Source: Candidatus Chlorohelix allophototropha
GTDB taxonomy: Bacteria > Chloroflexota > Chloroflexia > Chloroheliales > Chloroheliaceae
DNA: 64,000 nt
NCBI RefSeq assembly: GCF_030389965.1
Contig: NZ_CP128400.1
Span: forward strand, 1,240,001 to 1,304,000
Direction: 5' to 3'
Shown here: positions 25,490 to 33,979 of the stretch, piece by piece
Position numbering within the stretch: position 1 is the stretch's first letter
Layout of the letters: every line of letters starts with the position of its first letter
Notes under the pieces: generated by a model
The model's input: the letters and a program-made list of their open reading frames with translations, nothing else
Told to the model about the DNA's origin: nothing
The model's database searches: none
Program-made: the position numbers and the translations under genes

Positions 25490-25526
25490 AAAAAGCCGCA
25501 ACCAGCTTGCTGGCATGCGGCTTTTT
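25490..25526. terminator. Strong bidirectional terminator hairpin upstream of the PIG-L gene
   Basis: AAAAAGCCGCA (25490-25500) pairs with TGCGGCTTTTT (25516-25526), with an inner CCAGC/GCTGG stem. T runs follow on both strands. On the minus strand it ends the transcript carrying the 14-codon gene, 29 nt before the PIG-L start. Confidence 0.88.
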
Positions 25527-25530
25527 TTAT

Positions 25531-25634
25531 ACTGCCGAGGCAGTTAGTGGGGCATCGCAGGCGATCTAGCGAACCAGACCTCCGGCGATGCCCTTACGGT
25601 TATCAATCATGGGCATCACCTCCTTTTACTTCTA
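25531..25634 (-). promoter_or_regulatory. Structured leader with three alternative pairing arms
   Basis: On the minus-strand RNA, arm A GATGCCC (25611-25617) directly precedes the mini-gene ATG. Arm B GGGCATCGCC (25584-25593) lies inside the ORF. Arm C GCGATGCCCC (25549-25558) follows the ORF. B can pair with A over 7 bp, covering the start region, or with C over 9 bp, freeing it. A further CTGCC/GGCAG hairpin (25531-25544) and the terminator follow. This arrangement resembles an RNA switch or attenuator; its ligand or signal is unknown. Confidence 0.5.
25566..25610 (-). CDS. 14-residue mini-gene with perfect Shine-Dalgarno sequence
   Basis: ATG at 25610 to TAG at 25566 encodes MIDNRKGIAGGLVR. 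AAAAGGAGGTGAT, a near-complete complement of the 16S rRNA 3' end, lies 8 nt before the ATG. A promoter with perfect TTGACA lies 54-60 nt upstream and a strong terminator follows. It may be a leader peptide controlling the PIG-L gene or an independent small peptide. No family is recognised. The signal that it is translated is the ribosome binding site; conservation cannot be judged here. Confidence 0.5.
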   Translation of the reverse strand: MIDNRKGIAGGLVR

Positions 25635-25640
25635 ACAAGC

Positions 25641-25669
25641 TATATGAGATTTTGGTTAAAGCTTGTCAA
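25641..25669 (-). promoter_or_regulatory. Promoter of the mini-gene transcript
   Basis: On the minus strand TTGACA (25664-25669) is followed after 17 nt by CATATA (25641-25646). The predicted start leaves a leader of only about 25 nt before the mini-gene ATG. Confidence 0.55.
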
Positions 25670-25713
25670 AAGCATAATAGCATTCTGAAGATATAAAGTC
25701 AATAGGTAAGCAA

Positions 25714-25747
25714 GCAAAAAAAGAGAGTACATTAGCGTGCACTCTCT
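25714..25747 (-). terminator. Rho-independent terminator of def
   Basis: AGAGAGT (25722-25728) pairs with ACTCTCT (25741-25747), extended by CA/TG after one mismatch. A run of seven T follows on the minus strand. It insulates priA-def from the mini-gene transcript. Confidence 0.82.
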
Positions 25748-25772
25748 CGATGCTGATTCGACTACCTATGGA

Positions 25773-26315
25773 TTAAATGGTCTCACCTACTTTTTCCTCG
25801 ATTTCATCCTTAATGGAGTCTTCCGCCGCTTTTGCTTTGTGCAAGGTGTTGGGAAGCACCAGATCGGTAAACAGGATACCGCTCAGATGGTCAATTTCAT
25901 GTTGGAAAACCACCGCTGTAAAGTCACTGGCTTTAATTTTTACCGGCTTACCGAATACATCTTGCCCTCTGACGGTTATATCTTTGAAGCGTTTAACTTC
26001 ACCATACCAACCCGGTACGCTCAAGCAGCCTTCTTCGCCCAACTGCTCGCCCTCGCATTTTACAATCTCAGGGTTAACTACAACCGCTTTAAATCCCGGA
26101 CTTCCTTCATAATCCATATCTTCCGGAACATCCACCACTATCAGCTTGATCAATTCGCCGACCTGTGGCGCACTGATGCCAACCCCATTAGATTGCTGCA
26201 TCGTCTGAATCAAATTTGTCGCTAACTGACGCAATCCTTTATCAAACTTGACGACTTTCTGAGATTTAAGCCGTAGGCGTGGGTTATCATCAGTTAGAAT
26301 TTTCAATATTGCCAT
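25773..26315 (-). CDS. def: Peptide deformylase
   Basis: 180 residues with all three deformylase motifs: GVGISAPQVG (motif 1), EEGCLSVPG (motif 2, metal-binding Cys) and QHEIDHLSG (motif 3, the two metal-binding His and catalytic Glu). It removes the N-formyl group from nascent proteins at the ribosome. CGGAG precedes the ATG. It follows priA after 81 nt on the same strand, a gene order seen in many bacteria, and is followed by a terminator. Confidence 0.95.
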   Translation of the reverse strand: MAILKILTDDNPRLRLKSQKVVKFDKGLRQLATNLIQTMQQSNGVGISAPQVGELIKLIVVDVPEDMDYEGSPGFKAVVVNPEIVKCEGEQLGEEGCLSVPGWYGEVKRFKDITVRGQDVFGKPVKIKASDFTAVVFQHEIDHLSGILFTDLVLPNTLHKAKAAEDSIKDEIEEKVGETI

Positions 26316-26396
26316 TAACTTACTCCGACTTTTATCAATAAATGGGTTTTGCGATCCCTTTTATAAATTTGAATAATATCCTCTACTGAAATTATA

Positions 26397-29093
26397 TTAC
26401 AGCATATTTTGTGGGTCAACGTCTAAAGTCCAACCATGTACAAGTTGGGGGCGCAGGCGCATTATAACATGTCGCATAGCTAGTTCAGCCTCGTCCGGTG
26501 GAAAGCTTTCGGGACGGTGGATACGCAAAACAAATTGATAGCGATACAAACCCTTATACTTTCGCTGGAAAGAGGGGGCAGGTCCTACCATGCTCCAACT
26601 TTCGGGTGGGATATCCAGTTCGTTAAATTGGAATTTCAAATCGGAGGCTACTCGCTTAATTTCAAGCTGGGCACGTTCTTCTTTAGGGTAGGCGTATACA
26701 AACTTGATGAGCTTGCAAAAGGGTGGGTATAATCTTTGCGCCCTGAACTCAAGGTCTTGTCGATAGAAAGAGATGTAATCATGCCGGCTGGCAGCCTGTA
26801 TTGCATACTGATCTGGAGTATAGGTTTGGAGAATAGCGCGGGCAACTCCATTTGAACCGGCACGACGACCAGCCCTGCCCGCTACCTGAGTGAGAATTTG
26901 AAAGGTGCGTTCGGTTGCTCTGAAATCGGGCAAGTATAAGCCGGTATCGGAAGTTACTACGCCTACCAGCGAAACCAGCGGCAAGTCTAGCCCTTTGGCT
27001 ATCATTTGCGTACCAACCAGAATATCCGCTTCGTGATTTGCCATTTTATCGTAAAGGGTTTGGTAACTATCCCTGCCACCTTCCCCAATGGTATCCTGAT
27101 CCCAGCGCAAAACCCGCGCTTGGGGAAAGAGTTTTAAAACTTCTTCTTCCACCCGCTTTGTGCCTGTTCCGAAATATCGAATGCGCTGGCTATTACAGTT
27201 GGCGCAACGTACCGGATGGGGCGCATGTCGCCCACAGCGATGACAGATTAATATTTCAAGGTCGGCATGCCATACCAACGGTGTTTCGCAATCCGGGCAT
27301 TGCTCGTTATAACCGCAATCTCGGCACATTACAACGGTGGCAGTTCCCCGCCGGTTCAAAAAAAGGATTGCCTGATGCTCTCGTTCCAAGGTTTGTTTGA
27401 GTTGCTGTCGCAGAACTCGGCTGAATATGCTGGTATTGCCCGACTTTAATTCTTGACGCAGATCTACAATCTGGATAGGGGGTAGTGGAAGTGTACCGAC
27501 AGTTTTATCAAAGGATGTTTCGGTGGCTGACTGCGGCGCTGCAACTCGGTCGGGCAATTCCAGCAGCTTAAATTCACCCATTTGCGTTCGGAAATAGCTC
27601 TCAATGGCTGGGGTTGCGCTGCCAAGGATAACCTTTGCTCCGGTCAACCGTCCGATTTCACATGCCACCTCCCGCGCATTGTACAGCGGCATGCCGAGCC
27701 TACCCTCGGATTCGTCCTGCTTGTAGCTACCTTCATGCTCCTCATCTATAATTATCAGTCCGGGATTGACCAATGGGGCAAAAACTGCGCTGCGTGCCCC
27801 TATAACAATTTGCGCTTCACCTTCACGGGTGCGCCGCCACTCATCGTAAGCCTCACCGGGGTAAAGTTTGCTATGCTTAACCGCCACTTTACCGGGAAAG
27901 CGAGCAGCAAAGCGATCTACCGTCTGGGCAGTGAGCGCGATTTCAGGAACCAGTACGATTGCTTGTTTGCCCTCCCGCAAGGTTCGCGCGATAGCCCGTA
28001 GGTAGAGTTCGGTTTTTCCGCTGCCCGTTACTCCATGTAACAGGTAAGTTTTATAGCCGGGGGTTTGAAGACCATCCAGCAGTTCCCGCCATACTTGCGC
28101 TTGTCGGTAGGTGAGGATTGGGGGTTCTTCGGCGCGTTCTCGCTGTGGGCGATTCGCCAGCGGGTCACGTCTGACTTCTCGTTCCTCTACTTCTAGCAAA
28201 CCCTTCTCAGCCATAGCTCGCAAAAAAGCTGGCTGTACTCCGGTTGCTTCGCAGATTTCGTCTGCTGGTAACAGGTAGTCCAGTTCTGCGGAAGTGTTAA
28301 TATACTCCAGTACAGTTTTCTGCTTTTTAGCGCGTGCCAGTTTTTTTAGCAAGCTTTCGTCTTCCAGTGAAATCAGCGGAGATAGACGGGCAAACAGTTT
28401 TATTTGGGGTTTGATACCGGGGCGCGGTAAGAAGAAACCCCGCTTTACCAATTTATACTCTTCTAGGCACTTAACTGCTTTTTCAAAACCCGATTTTGCT
28501 CGTTTTGCGTTATACGCCTTCTGGGCATCGCTCAACAGTACTTCGCCTGTCTCTTCCTCCTCCTCGGGTTCAACGGTACGCTCGCCAAGCATCTGGCGCA
28601 ATAACTCGACTAGGAAATACTCGTTCTGGTTTAGCCCAGTAGGTAATAGCCCCTCTCGAGCTTCGTTTGCCAGTATCAAAGTTGGTTTAGCGTATCTAGT
28701 AAAACCCGAAGGGAGCATTAAAACGGCGCACTCGTAAAGTCCTGCACAATAATATTCAGAGAGCCAGCGTGCCAGTTTTAGCTGGTAAGTAGCCAGTAGG
28801 GGGCGTTGATCTACGATTTCTAATAGGTCGCGGGTAGGAAAATCGGGTTGCTGTTCGCCCAAACTTAGCACGATGCCTTGTGCTTGACGTTTGCGAAGCG
28901 GAACCCACACCAGTTGCCCCGGCTGAATGAATTCCTCAAACTCTTTTGGCACACTATAGGTTAGCCCACTAAGGAGAGTACCTTGTGATTCAGCCGCTAC
29001 CTCGGCATATAGGCGAGCTTTTTGTGGTTCCCCCGAATCGGCGGGAGGTAAAGGTAAGCTGGTTTCAGTCAATCTTTCAACCTGCATTGTCAT
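26397..29093 (-). CDS. priA: Primosomal replication-restart helicase PriA
   Basis: 898 residues, longer than the roughly 730 of E. coli PriA because of insertions in the N-terminal half. Features in order: N-terminal 3'-end-binding domain; Walker A GVTGSGKTELY; DEEH (Walker B); GSATPA; the zinc-binding cysteines in CRDCGYNEQCPDC and CHRCGRHAPHPVRCANC; and helicase motifs V and VI (GTQMIAKGLDLP, QVAGRAGRR). PriA reloads the replisome at stalled forks. GGAG lies 8 nt before the ATG at 29093. The N-terminal insertion around residues 165-200 is rich in Glu. Confidence 0.95.
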   Translation of the reverse strand: MTMQVERLTETSLPLPPADSGEPQKARLYAEVAAESQGTLLSGLTYSVPKEFEEFIQPGQLVWVPLRKRQAQGIVLSLGEQQPDFPTRDLLEIVDQRPLLATYQLKLARWLSEYYCAGLYECAVLMLPSGFTRYAKPTLILANEAREGLLPTGLNQNEYFLVELLRQMLGERTVEPEEEEETGEVLLSDAQKAYNAKRAKSGFEKAVKCLEEYKLVKRGFFLPRPGIKPQIKLFARLSPLISLEDESLLKKLARAKKQKTVLEYINTSAELDYLLPADEICEATGVQPAFLRAMAEKGLLEVEEREVRRDPLANRPQRERAEEPPILTYRQAQVWRELLDGLQTPGYKTYLLHGVTGSGKTELYLRAIARTLREGKQAIVLVPEIALTAQTVDRFAARFPGKVAVKHSKLYPGEAYDEWRRTREGEAQIVIGARSAVFAPLVNPGLIIIDEEHEGSYKQDESEGRLGMPLYNAREVACEIGRLTGAKVILGSATPAIESYFRTQMGEFKLLELPDRVAAPQSATETSFDKTVGTLPLPPIQIVDLRQELKSGNTSIFSRVLRQQLKQTLEREHQAILFLNRRGTATVVMCRDCGYNEQCPDCETPLVWHADLEILICHRCGRHAPHPVRCANCNSQRIRYFGTGTKRVEEEVLKLFPQARVLRWDQDTIGEGGRDSYQTLYDKMANHEADILVGTQMIAKGLDLPLVSLVGVVTSDTGLYLPDFRATERTFQILTQVAGRAGRRAGSNGVARAILQTYTPDQYAIQAASRHDYISFYRQDLEFRAQRLYPPFCKLIKFVYAYPKEERAQLEIKRVASDLKFQFNELDIPPESWSMVGPAPSFQRKYKGLYRYQFVLRIHRPESFPPDEAELAMRHVIMRLRPQLVHGWTLDVDPQNML

Positions 29094-29159
29094 TGGTTAT
29101 GCTCCAGACCTCGATAAGTATTATAACATTCTGCTTATTTATCTGGAAAACTTGTTCTT

Positions 29160-29202
29160 AATAGCCATATGGTACCATGTCTATATAGCTAATATGGCTA
29201 TT
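29160..29202. promoter_or_regulatory. Nested palindromes between priA and the receiver gene
   Basis: An 11-bp perfect inverted repeat AATAGCCATAT (29160-29170) / ATATGGCTATT (29192-29202) flanks the smaller palindromes ATGGTACCAT and CTATATAG. It lies in the divergent interval between priA and the receiver-domain gene and could be an operator or a cruciform-forming site. Confidence 0.4.
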
Positions 29203-29324
29203 GACCTCACTTGTAAGCTCATCGACAATGGTAGTGTGAGTGAATATAAATCTGATGCTAGTTTGTCAGCGTAAATCCTCGATGAGTTGTCTCAGTAATT
29301 TAATGCAACAAGCAAGGCTAAGCC

Positions 29325-29753
29325 ATGGAAAAGAAAGTACTGGTCATTGAAGATAGTCTGACACAGGCTATTGTACTTAAAAGGGAATTAGAGAAGCAGG
29401 GTTACATAGTTGTGTTAGCGTATGATGGGATGAAGGGACTTGAAGCAGTAGCAAGTTTTCATCCTGATGTAATCGTACTTGATCTGAACATACCGCGCAT
29501 GGATGGTATTGAGGTATGTAAAAGGCTCAAACATCAAAGCCAAGTTGAATGGATTCGCACGATTCCAGTGTTGATGTTCAGCGCACAGACGCGCCTTTCA
29601 ACAATGAATGAGGCATATAAAGCAGGTGCAGACCATTTTGTTACTAAGGATCGTGAAGGCGCAGGCTTTTTAAACCAATTGTTGGAAGCTACCTTCCGAC
29701 GAATTGAACGCCGCAGGGCTACCTCAAAGCTATCATTAAAAGCATATATGTAG
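29325..29753 (+). CDS. Stand-alone response-regulator receiver domain protein
   Basis: 142 residues, a single CheY-like receiver. The phosphoacceptor is Asp53 (VLDLNIP), the acidic pair includes Glu9/Asp10, and the conserved Lys is Lys108 (FVTKD). A basic C-terminal tail of about 20 residues follows, with no DNA-binding or enzymatic output domain. Such proteins act by protein contact, for example in motility or multi-step phosphorelay. No histidine kinase is adjacent. AAGG lies upstream of the ATG. Confidence 0.9.
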   Translation: MEKKVLVIEDSLTQAIVLKRELEKQGYIVVLAYDGMKGLEAVASFHPDVIVLDLNIPRMDGIEVCKRLKHQSQVEWIRTIPVLMFSAQTRLSTMNEAYKAGADHFVTKDREGAGFLNQLLEATFRRIERRRATSKLSLKAYM

Positions 29754-29763
29754 GATAAGAAAC

Positions 29764-29796
29764 AAAAAAGGCAGCAATAGCGCTGCCTCCTTTTGT
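29764..29796. terminator. Bidirectional terminator
   Basis: GGCAGC (29770-29775) pairs with GCTGCC (29782-29787). On the minus strand the stem is followed by TTTTTT, on the plus strand by TCCTTTTG. It separates the convergent receiver and HxlR genes. Confidence 0.8.
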
Positions 29797-29813
29797 AATC
29801 AGGTTAAATGAAA

Positions 29814-30206
29814 TTAGCTTTGCGCTGTTATATCTGAGACTTCTTCAAAGGTGTGTGCATTTTCACTTGGCTCGTAACTAACCCATTTGTTCGCCCAATT
29901 TTGGAGAGCATCTAATACTTGTTCCATTGAGCGACCTTTAGGGGTTAGCATATATTCGATTCGAACAGGCGATTCGGGATGAACAAGACGTTCCAACAAA
30001 CCTTCTGCCTCTAGTTCGCGGAGTCGCTCGGTAAGAACCCGGTCGCTGACAGTACCCACGATTTTCAATAGTTCATTGAACCGCAAAGAACCATCCATTA
30101 AAGCCTTAATAATAAGTCCTGTCCAACGTTTTCCTAATATAGAAATAGCTTTTTCATATTTAGGGCATATGTGTACATGATCTATTGCATTTATTTTCTG
30201 AGTCAT
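29814..30206 (-). CDS. HxlR-family winged-helix transcriptional regulator
   Basis: 130 residues forming the HxlR/MarR-like fold. The core GKRWTGLIIKALMDGSLRFNELLK...LTERLRELEAEGLL is the family DNA-binding region. A single N-terminal Cys14 (HICPKYE) matches the position of the redox or quinone-sensing Cys in YodB- and HypR-type members. It may therefore respond to electrophiles or quinones; this is inference. No clear ribosome binding site is seen before the ATG. A palindrome typical of this family lies 41-55 nt upstream, suggesting autoregulation. Confidence 0.88.
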   Translation of the reverse strand: MTQKINAIDHVHICPKYEKAISILGKRWTGLIIKALMDGSLRFNELLKIVGTVSDRVLTERLRELEAEGLLERLVHPESPVRIEYMLTPKGRSMEQVLDALQNWANKWVSYEPSENAHTFEEVSDITAQS

Positions 30207-30246
30207 TGTATTACCACTGATTTACTACAGAACCTTTTATATAACC

Positions 30247-30261
30247 TACTTTATACAAGTA
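30247..30261 (-). promoter_or_regulatory. HxlR-type operator overlapping a promoter
   Basis: TACTT-TATAC-AAGTA is a perfect 5-5-5 palindrome with the same length and near-identical arms as the YodB-type box. On the minus strand a TATAAA-like -10 overlaps it, with TTGTTA 16 nt before. It lies just upstream of the HxlR gene. Confidence 0.55.
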
Positions 30262-30287
30262 AAAGATATTTTAACAACAAAGCTCGC

Positions 30288-33200
30288 TTAAAGCAATAAT
30301 TTTATAATAGAATGCCGTTTTGCATCTGCAATATACAGATTACCATCGTTGCCAATCACTAAACCCAACGGATTTATAAGCGCACTATCGTTTATAATTC
30401 CTAACTCCTGGTCATCTTTCCCAATACGATAAATTGTGGCATTGGCTGCATCGCTGATATAGGCGTTTCCTGCTTTATCCAACGTTATATACGGTTCGCT
30501 AAGGGGTTGTTCATGCCAATAGGGAATCGTAATTTCACTTAGATATTTACCATCCAAATCGAGAACCTGAACTCGCTTGTTATGCAGGTCGGTAACAAAC
30601 ACTTTTCCAGCATCAGATACTGCTACGCTGGTAGGTTCATCGAATTGACCGGGAGCTGAACCGGAAGTACCAAACTGCCTGAGTGGGACTCCATTTTTAT
30701 CGAAAACCACGATTCGACGATTTCCGGTATCCGCCACGTAGAGTTCTTTGCGGTTACGATCATAAAAGAGTCCACGCGGACCATAAAAGCCTTTGGGGTT
30801 TTGTAGGGCTTGCGCCGGGTCGTTGCGCGAATTCATACCCTCTCCCCATTTGAGCAAGAAATTACCGTTAGCGTCAAACTTCTCAATCCTGTAGCCCCAC
30901 GTATCGGCTACATAAATATTCCCATCCTCGTCTACGGCAATGCCACCAGGTCCGCCGTCGTTTTGTTCGTTGGAGGTGGCAGGTGAACCGGTGCTTAACT
31001 GTATCAAGGCGAATTGCCCATCATCTGAACCGGCTTTCCCGAATTTAGAGAGAAATTTCCCATCTGCGGAAAACCGCTGCACTCGCCCGTTCCCGCTATC
31101 CAATACCAGAAAATCGCCATTGGGTGCGACCGTCAGGGTACGCGGCAAACGGTATTGCCCATTGCTCGTTCCGGCTTGTTTGGAGGTGGTCATATCGAAA
31201 ACACCGTTTGTCGCCGTTTCGGTTGGTTGCGGGCTTACCGTTGCAGGGGGAGTATTGCTTACTAGAGGCAAATCAGGTTCAAGCTCATTGCGAATGTAAT
31301 AAACCAGGTCTACTTGACCCGGAGTTGTAGCTAACTCCCGATACATAATGTAGCGCCACATTTGATCGGCACTAGGCTGTTTGGTGAAGGTGTCCCATAG
31401 CTTGCCCCAGTCAGTGTTCTGAATTTTTTTCTTATCTAAATCCGGCGCGATACTTCCCGGTGGAACTATGCCAATGCTTCCATAACCATTAGCATCCTCT
31501 GGGAACCACCAGCGAAAACGAATTTGATAGCGGGTGTACTGACCTTTTAATGCTGCTTGAAGTTTGGTTTGATCTTCGGATAGTTGAATCGCAATCACCG
31601 CATAAGGATTGCCGCGACTGTCTTTTAAGGGCAGTGCTTCCACATCGGTCTGGGTAATATCATCATTAGGGGTAAAATAACCCACATCGGTATAGCTTCT
31701 TAAATACCAGACTAACGGCCACGCCACTTCATTAGAAACCAGTATAGGTAGCCCTTTTATACCGGCAGGGTCAGCCGCTTGGGTGGTTGTGCCGGGTGTA
31801 GGTGGTGTAGTGCGGAATTGATCGCGGGCATCTCGCGCCAGTCTCTCCAATCGTTTGGTGAAAAGCACCACGTCCGGCGCAGTTTGTACCTGCACTAAGG
31901 GTTCTACTGCACTATCTGGGTGCTCGTAATTAGCGGCAATGCTAGACTTTAACCCGTAGCCGCCAAGCGCTAAAACCACGATTGTTAAGATTACCGCCCG
32001 CATGGTTTTTCCTGCGATACGTCCACTTCGCCAGAGTTTCAGTGCGAAATAGAATAAAAGCACTAGTACAATCAGTACCAGTATAGTTTCTAGGGTACGG
32101 TAAAGTCGGGAGCTTTCTATGGTAGTACCGTCAGCCGGGGTAACGGTGCTACCCAGTTCTCCGATACCGATAAGTTGTCCGATTATCACTGCTATGCCCG
32201 CAAACATTAGAATGAAAAGCGCCCCGAATAGCAAGCCCTGCGAGGGTTTGACCACGCTGCGCCAATCAACCCTTTGTACCGTTCGTTGCACCAGCACTCC
32301 GGCAGCGAGGATAGCAGGCAAGGCAACCTGCATATTGAGCCATGGCACTTTTTCTCCGGCGATGGAATACATCACCATTGCCAACCCACTCCACCACAGT
32401 GTATAACCTGCGAACAACCCCTTTACACTGAATATGAGTTGCCCCTTGCCCATAGAACGCCTGAACCAAGCCACCGGAATTATAACCAGCGCAACTAGGC
32501 TTAACAGGAAAGGCAAAGTTTCATACAACATCATCAGCATCGGGTAATAGAACCAAGGTTGATCGAGGCGGCGGCTATTATGTACGCTTGCCCAATATTC
32601 CACGCCTCGGAAGATTCCATCGGCAAGACCCGGAATATAGGTAAAGAAGTTTCCAAATAAAGGTATATATATTAGAGCAAAGGCAATGAAGAAAGCGGCG
32701 ATAGCTTTTGGTTGGCGGAAGATGCGTATAGCTCCACGCAAAGCCGCGCTACCCGCAAACTTGTCGTCTTCTGCAACGTCCGCCAGCGAAACTAACCAAC
32801 CCGCTACCAATCCTAACGCGATGCCCAATAACGCACCGTTGACGACATAAGCCAGCCACTTATCCACTTCTGGTCCTATTAGAAAGAGATTCCCTTTTGG
32901 GATGCCGTTATTAGGCAGGATCGGGTTTTTTGGCGTAAGCGCAAAACGCAGACTCACAAGTGTAGCAAGCAATAAAGTCCCGGCGAGGGTATAAGAGAAG
33001 CCAAACCAGCCTGCCGGGGTATAAATTAGCAAAGCTCGCCACCACGAGAGCGGTGCAGGCGCGAGAATTTCTTGCTCTGCCGGAAGGTTGACGTTCTGCG
33101 GTTCGAGTGTTGGAGCTTCTTCAGAAACAGCTATTTCTTGGGGTGTTATTTCAGGCTCATCCAGTTCGCCATCGGTGATGATGGCACGTTTAGTTTGCTC

Positions 33201-33971
33201 AGGCGACTGTTCCGGCTTTTTTTTAATTTCTTGTAATCGTTCGGTAATACGCTTTGCGATGCGGTTTTTTACCTCTTTTGGGAGTGTTACCAATTCCACT
33301 ACAAATGCCAAACCTAGCCACGATACAAGAATGACAGTATTGAGGAAAACCATTTCGTGGCTGGCATAGGTGATAGCCAATCCTAGCCCTGCCCATGCCA
33401 TCCAGAGCCATTTGCGGCTTTGCAGAAAGCGGAAAACGCCAATTGCAAAGAGTAGCTCGCCGAAAAGCGCAAAAGAGTCGTGTCGTAGAGAACGATTGAA
33501 ATACAGAATAGTTGGTGAAATTAACACCAGCGTGCCGGCGAACAATGCGCCGAAACGTCCTAAAAGTGGGCGCAGAAACCAGCATATAGAAACAGTGGCT
33601 ATTCCGAAAAGAGCAGGCATCAAACGGGCGGTTGTTTCGTTATCGCCGCCGAAAAGCATAAAAGAAGCGCTGACTAAGTAATAAAGCAAAGGTCCGTGCC
33701 AAGTGGGGTCATAGCGATAGATAAATGTTCCCTTGAACATATCATAGCTCCACTTGGCATGGATAGATTCATCATGGTGTATGGCTTTTAGATCAAGTGA
33801 AGCGAATCGGCTTGCTATTGCCAGCACAATAATCGCTATCCACAGGATACTCTCCCAGTTAAGCCAACCAAAAGCCAGTACCCGATCTAGGGCGCTAGGC
33901 TGTAGCTTTTCTTCGATATCGCCATTAAATTGTTCAGGGGTATCTATTCTATTTGCGTAAGATTTTGACAT
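30288..33971 (-). CDS. Agl23-like (TIGR03663) membrane glycosyltransferase with C-terminal NHL repeats
   Basis: 1227 residues. The first 670 hold about 14 hydrophobic helices with the GT-C-type acidic loop IHHDESIHAKW (His65, His66, Asp67, Glu68) just after the first membrane helix, as in PMT-like and Agl23-like proteins. A cytosolic insertion rich in Glu and Pro lies around 240-300. After an external region of about 200 residues, the C-terminus (about 905-1227) contains NHL-type beta-propeller repeats (GxIYVADxxNxRI). The likely role is transfer of sugar from a lipid carrier to an envelope acceptor, with the propeller outside the cell. It follows its paralogue after 8 nt. Confidence 0.85.
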   Translation of the reverse strand: MSKSYANRIDTPEQFNGDIEEKLQPSALDRVLAFGWLNWESILWIAIIVLAIASRFASLDLKAIHHDESIHAKWSYDMFKGTFIYRYDPTWHGPLLYYLVSASFMLFGGDNETTARLMPALFGIATVSICWFLRPLLGRFGALFAGTLVLISPTILYFNRSLRHDSFALFGELLFAIGVFRFLQSRKWLWMAWAGLGLAITYASHEMVFLNTVILVSWLGLAFVVELVTLPKEVKNRIAKRITERLQEIKKKPEQSPEQTKRAIITDGELDEPEITPQEIAVSEEAPTLEPQNVNLPAEQEILAPAPLSWWRALLIYTPAGWFGFSYTLAGTLLLATLVSLRFALTPKNPILPNNGIPKGNLFLIGPEVDKWLAYVVNGALLGIALGLVAGWLVSLADVAEDDKFAGSAALRGAIRIFRQPKAIAAFFIAFALIYIPLFGNFFTYIPGLADGIFRGVEYWASVHNSRRLDQPWFYYPMLMMLYETLPFLLSLVALVIIPVAWFRRSMGKGQLIFSVKGLFAGYTLWWSGLAMVMYSIAGEKVPWLNMQVALPAILAAGVLVQRTVQRVDWRSVVKPSQGLLFGALFILMFAGIAVIIGQLIGIGELGSTVTPADGTTIESSRLYRTLETILVLIVLVLLFYFALKLWRSGRIAGKTMRAVILTIVVLALGGYGLKSSIAANYEHPDSAVEPLVQVQTAPDVVLFTKRLERLARDARDQFRTTPPTPGTTTQAADPAGIKGLPILVSNEVAWPLVWYLRSYTDVGYFTPNDDITQTDVEALPLKDSRGNPYAVIAIQLSEDQTKLQAALKGQYTRYQIRFRWWFPEDANGYGSIGIVPPGSIAPDLDKKKIQNTDWGKLWDTFTKQPSADQMWRYIMYRELATTPGQVDLVYYIRNELEPDLPLVSNTPPATVSPQPTETATNGVFDMTTSKQAGTSNGQYRLPRTLTVAPNGDFLVLDSGNGRVQRFSADGKFLSKFGKAGSDDGQFALIQLSTGSPATSNEQNDGGPGGIAVDEDGNIYVADTWGYRIEKFDANGNFLLKWGEGMNSRNDPAQALQNPKGFYGPRGLFYDRNRKELYVADTGNRRIVVFDKNGVPLRQFGTSGSAPGQFDEPTSVAVSDAGKVFVTDLHNKRVQVLDLDGKYLSEITIPYWHEQPLSEPYITLDKAGNAYISDAANATIYRIGKDDQELGIINDSALINPLGLVIGNDGNLYIADAKRHSIIKLLL

Positions 33972-33979
33972 ATCCTGCT

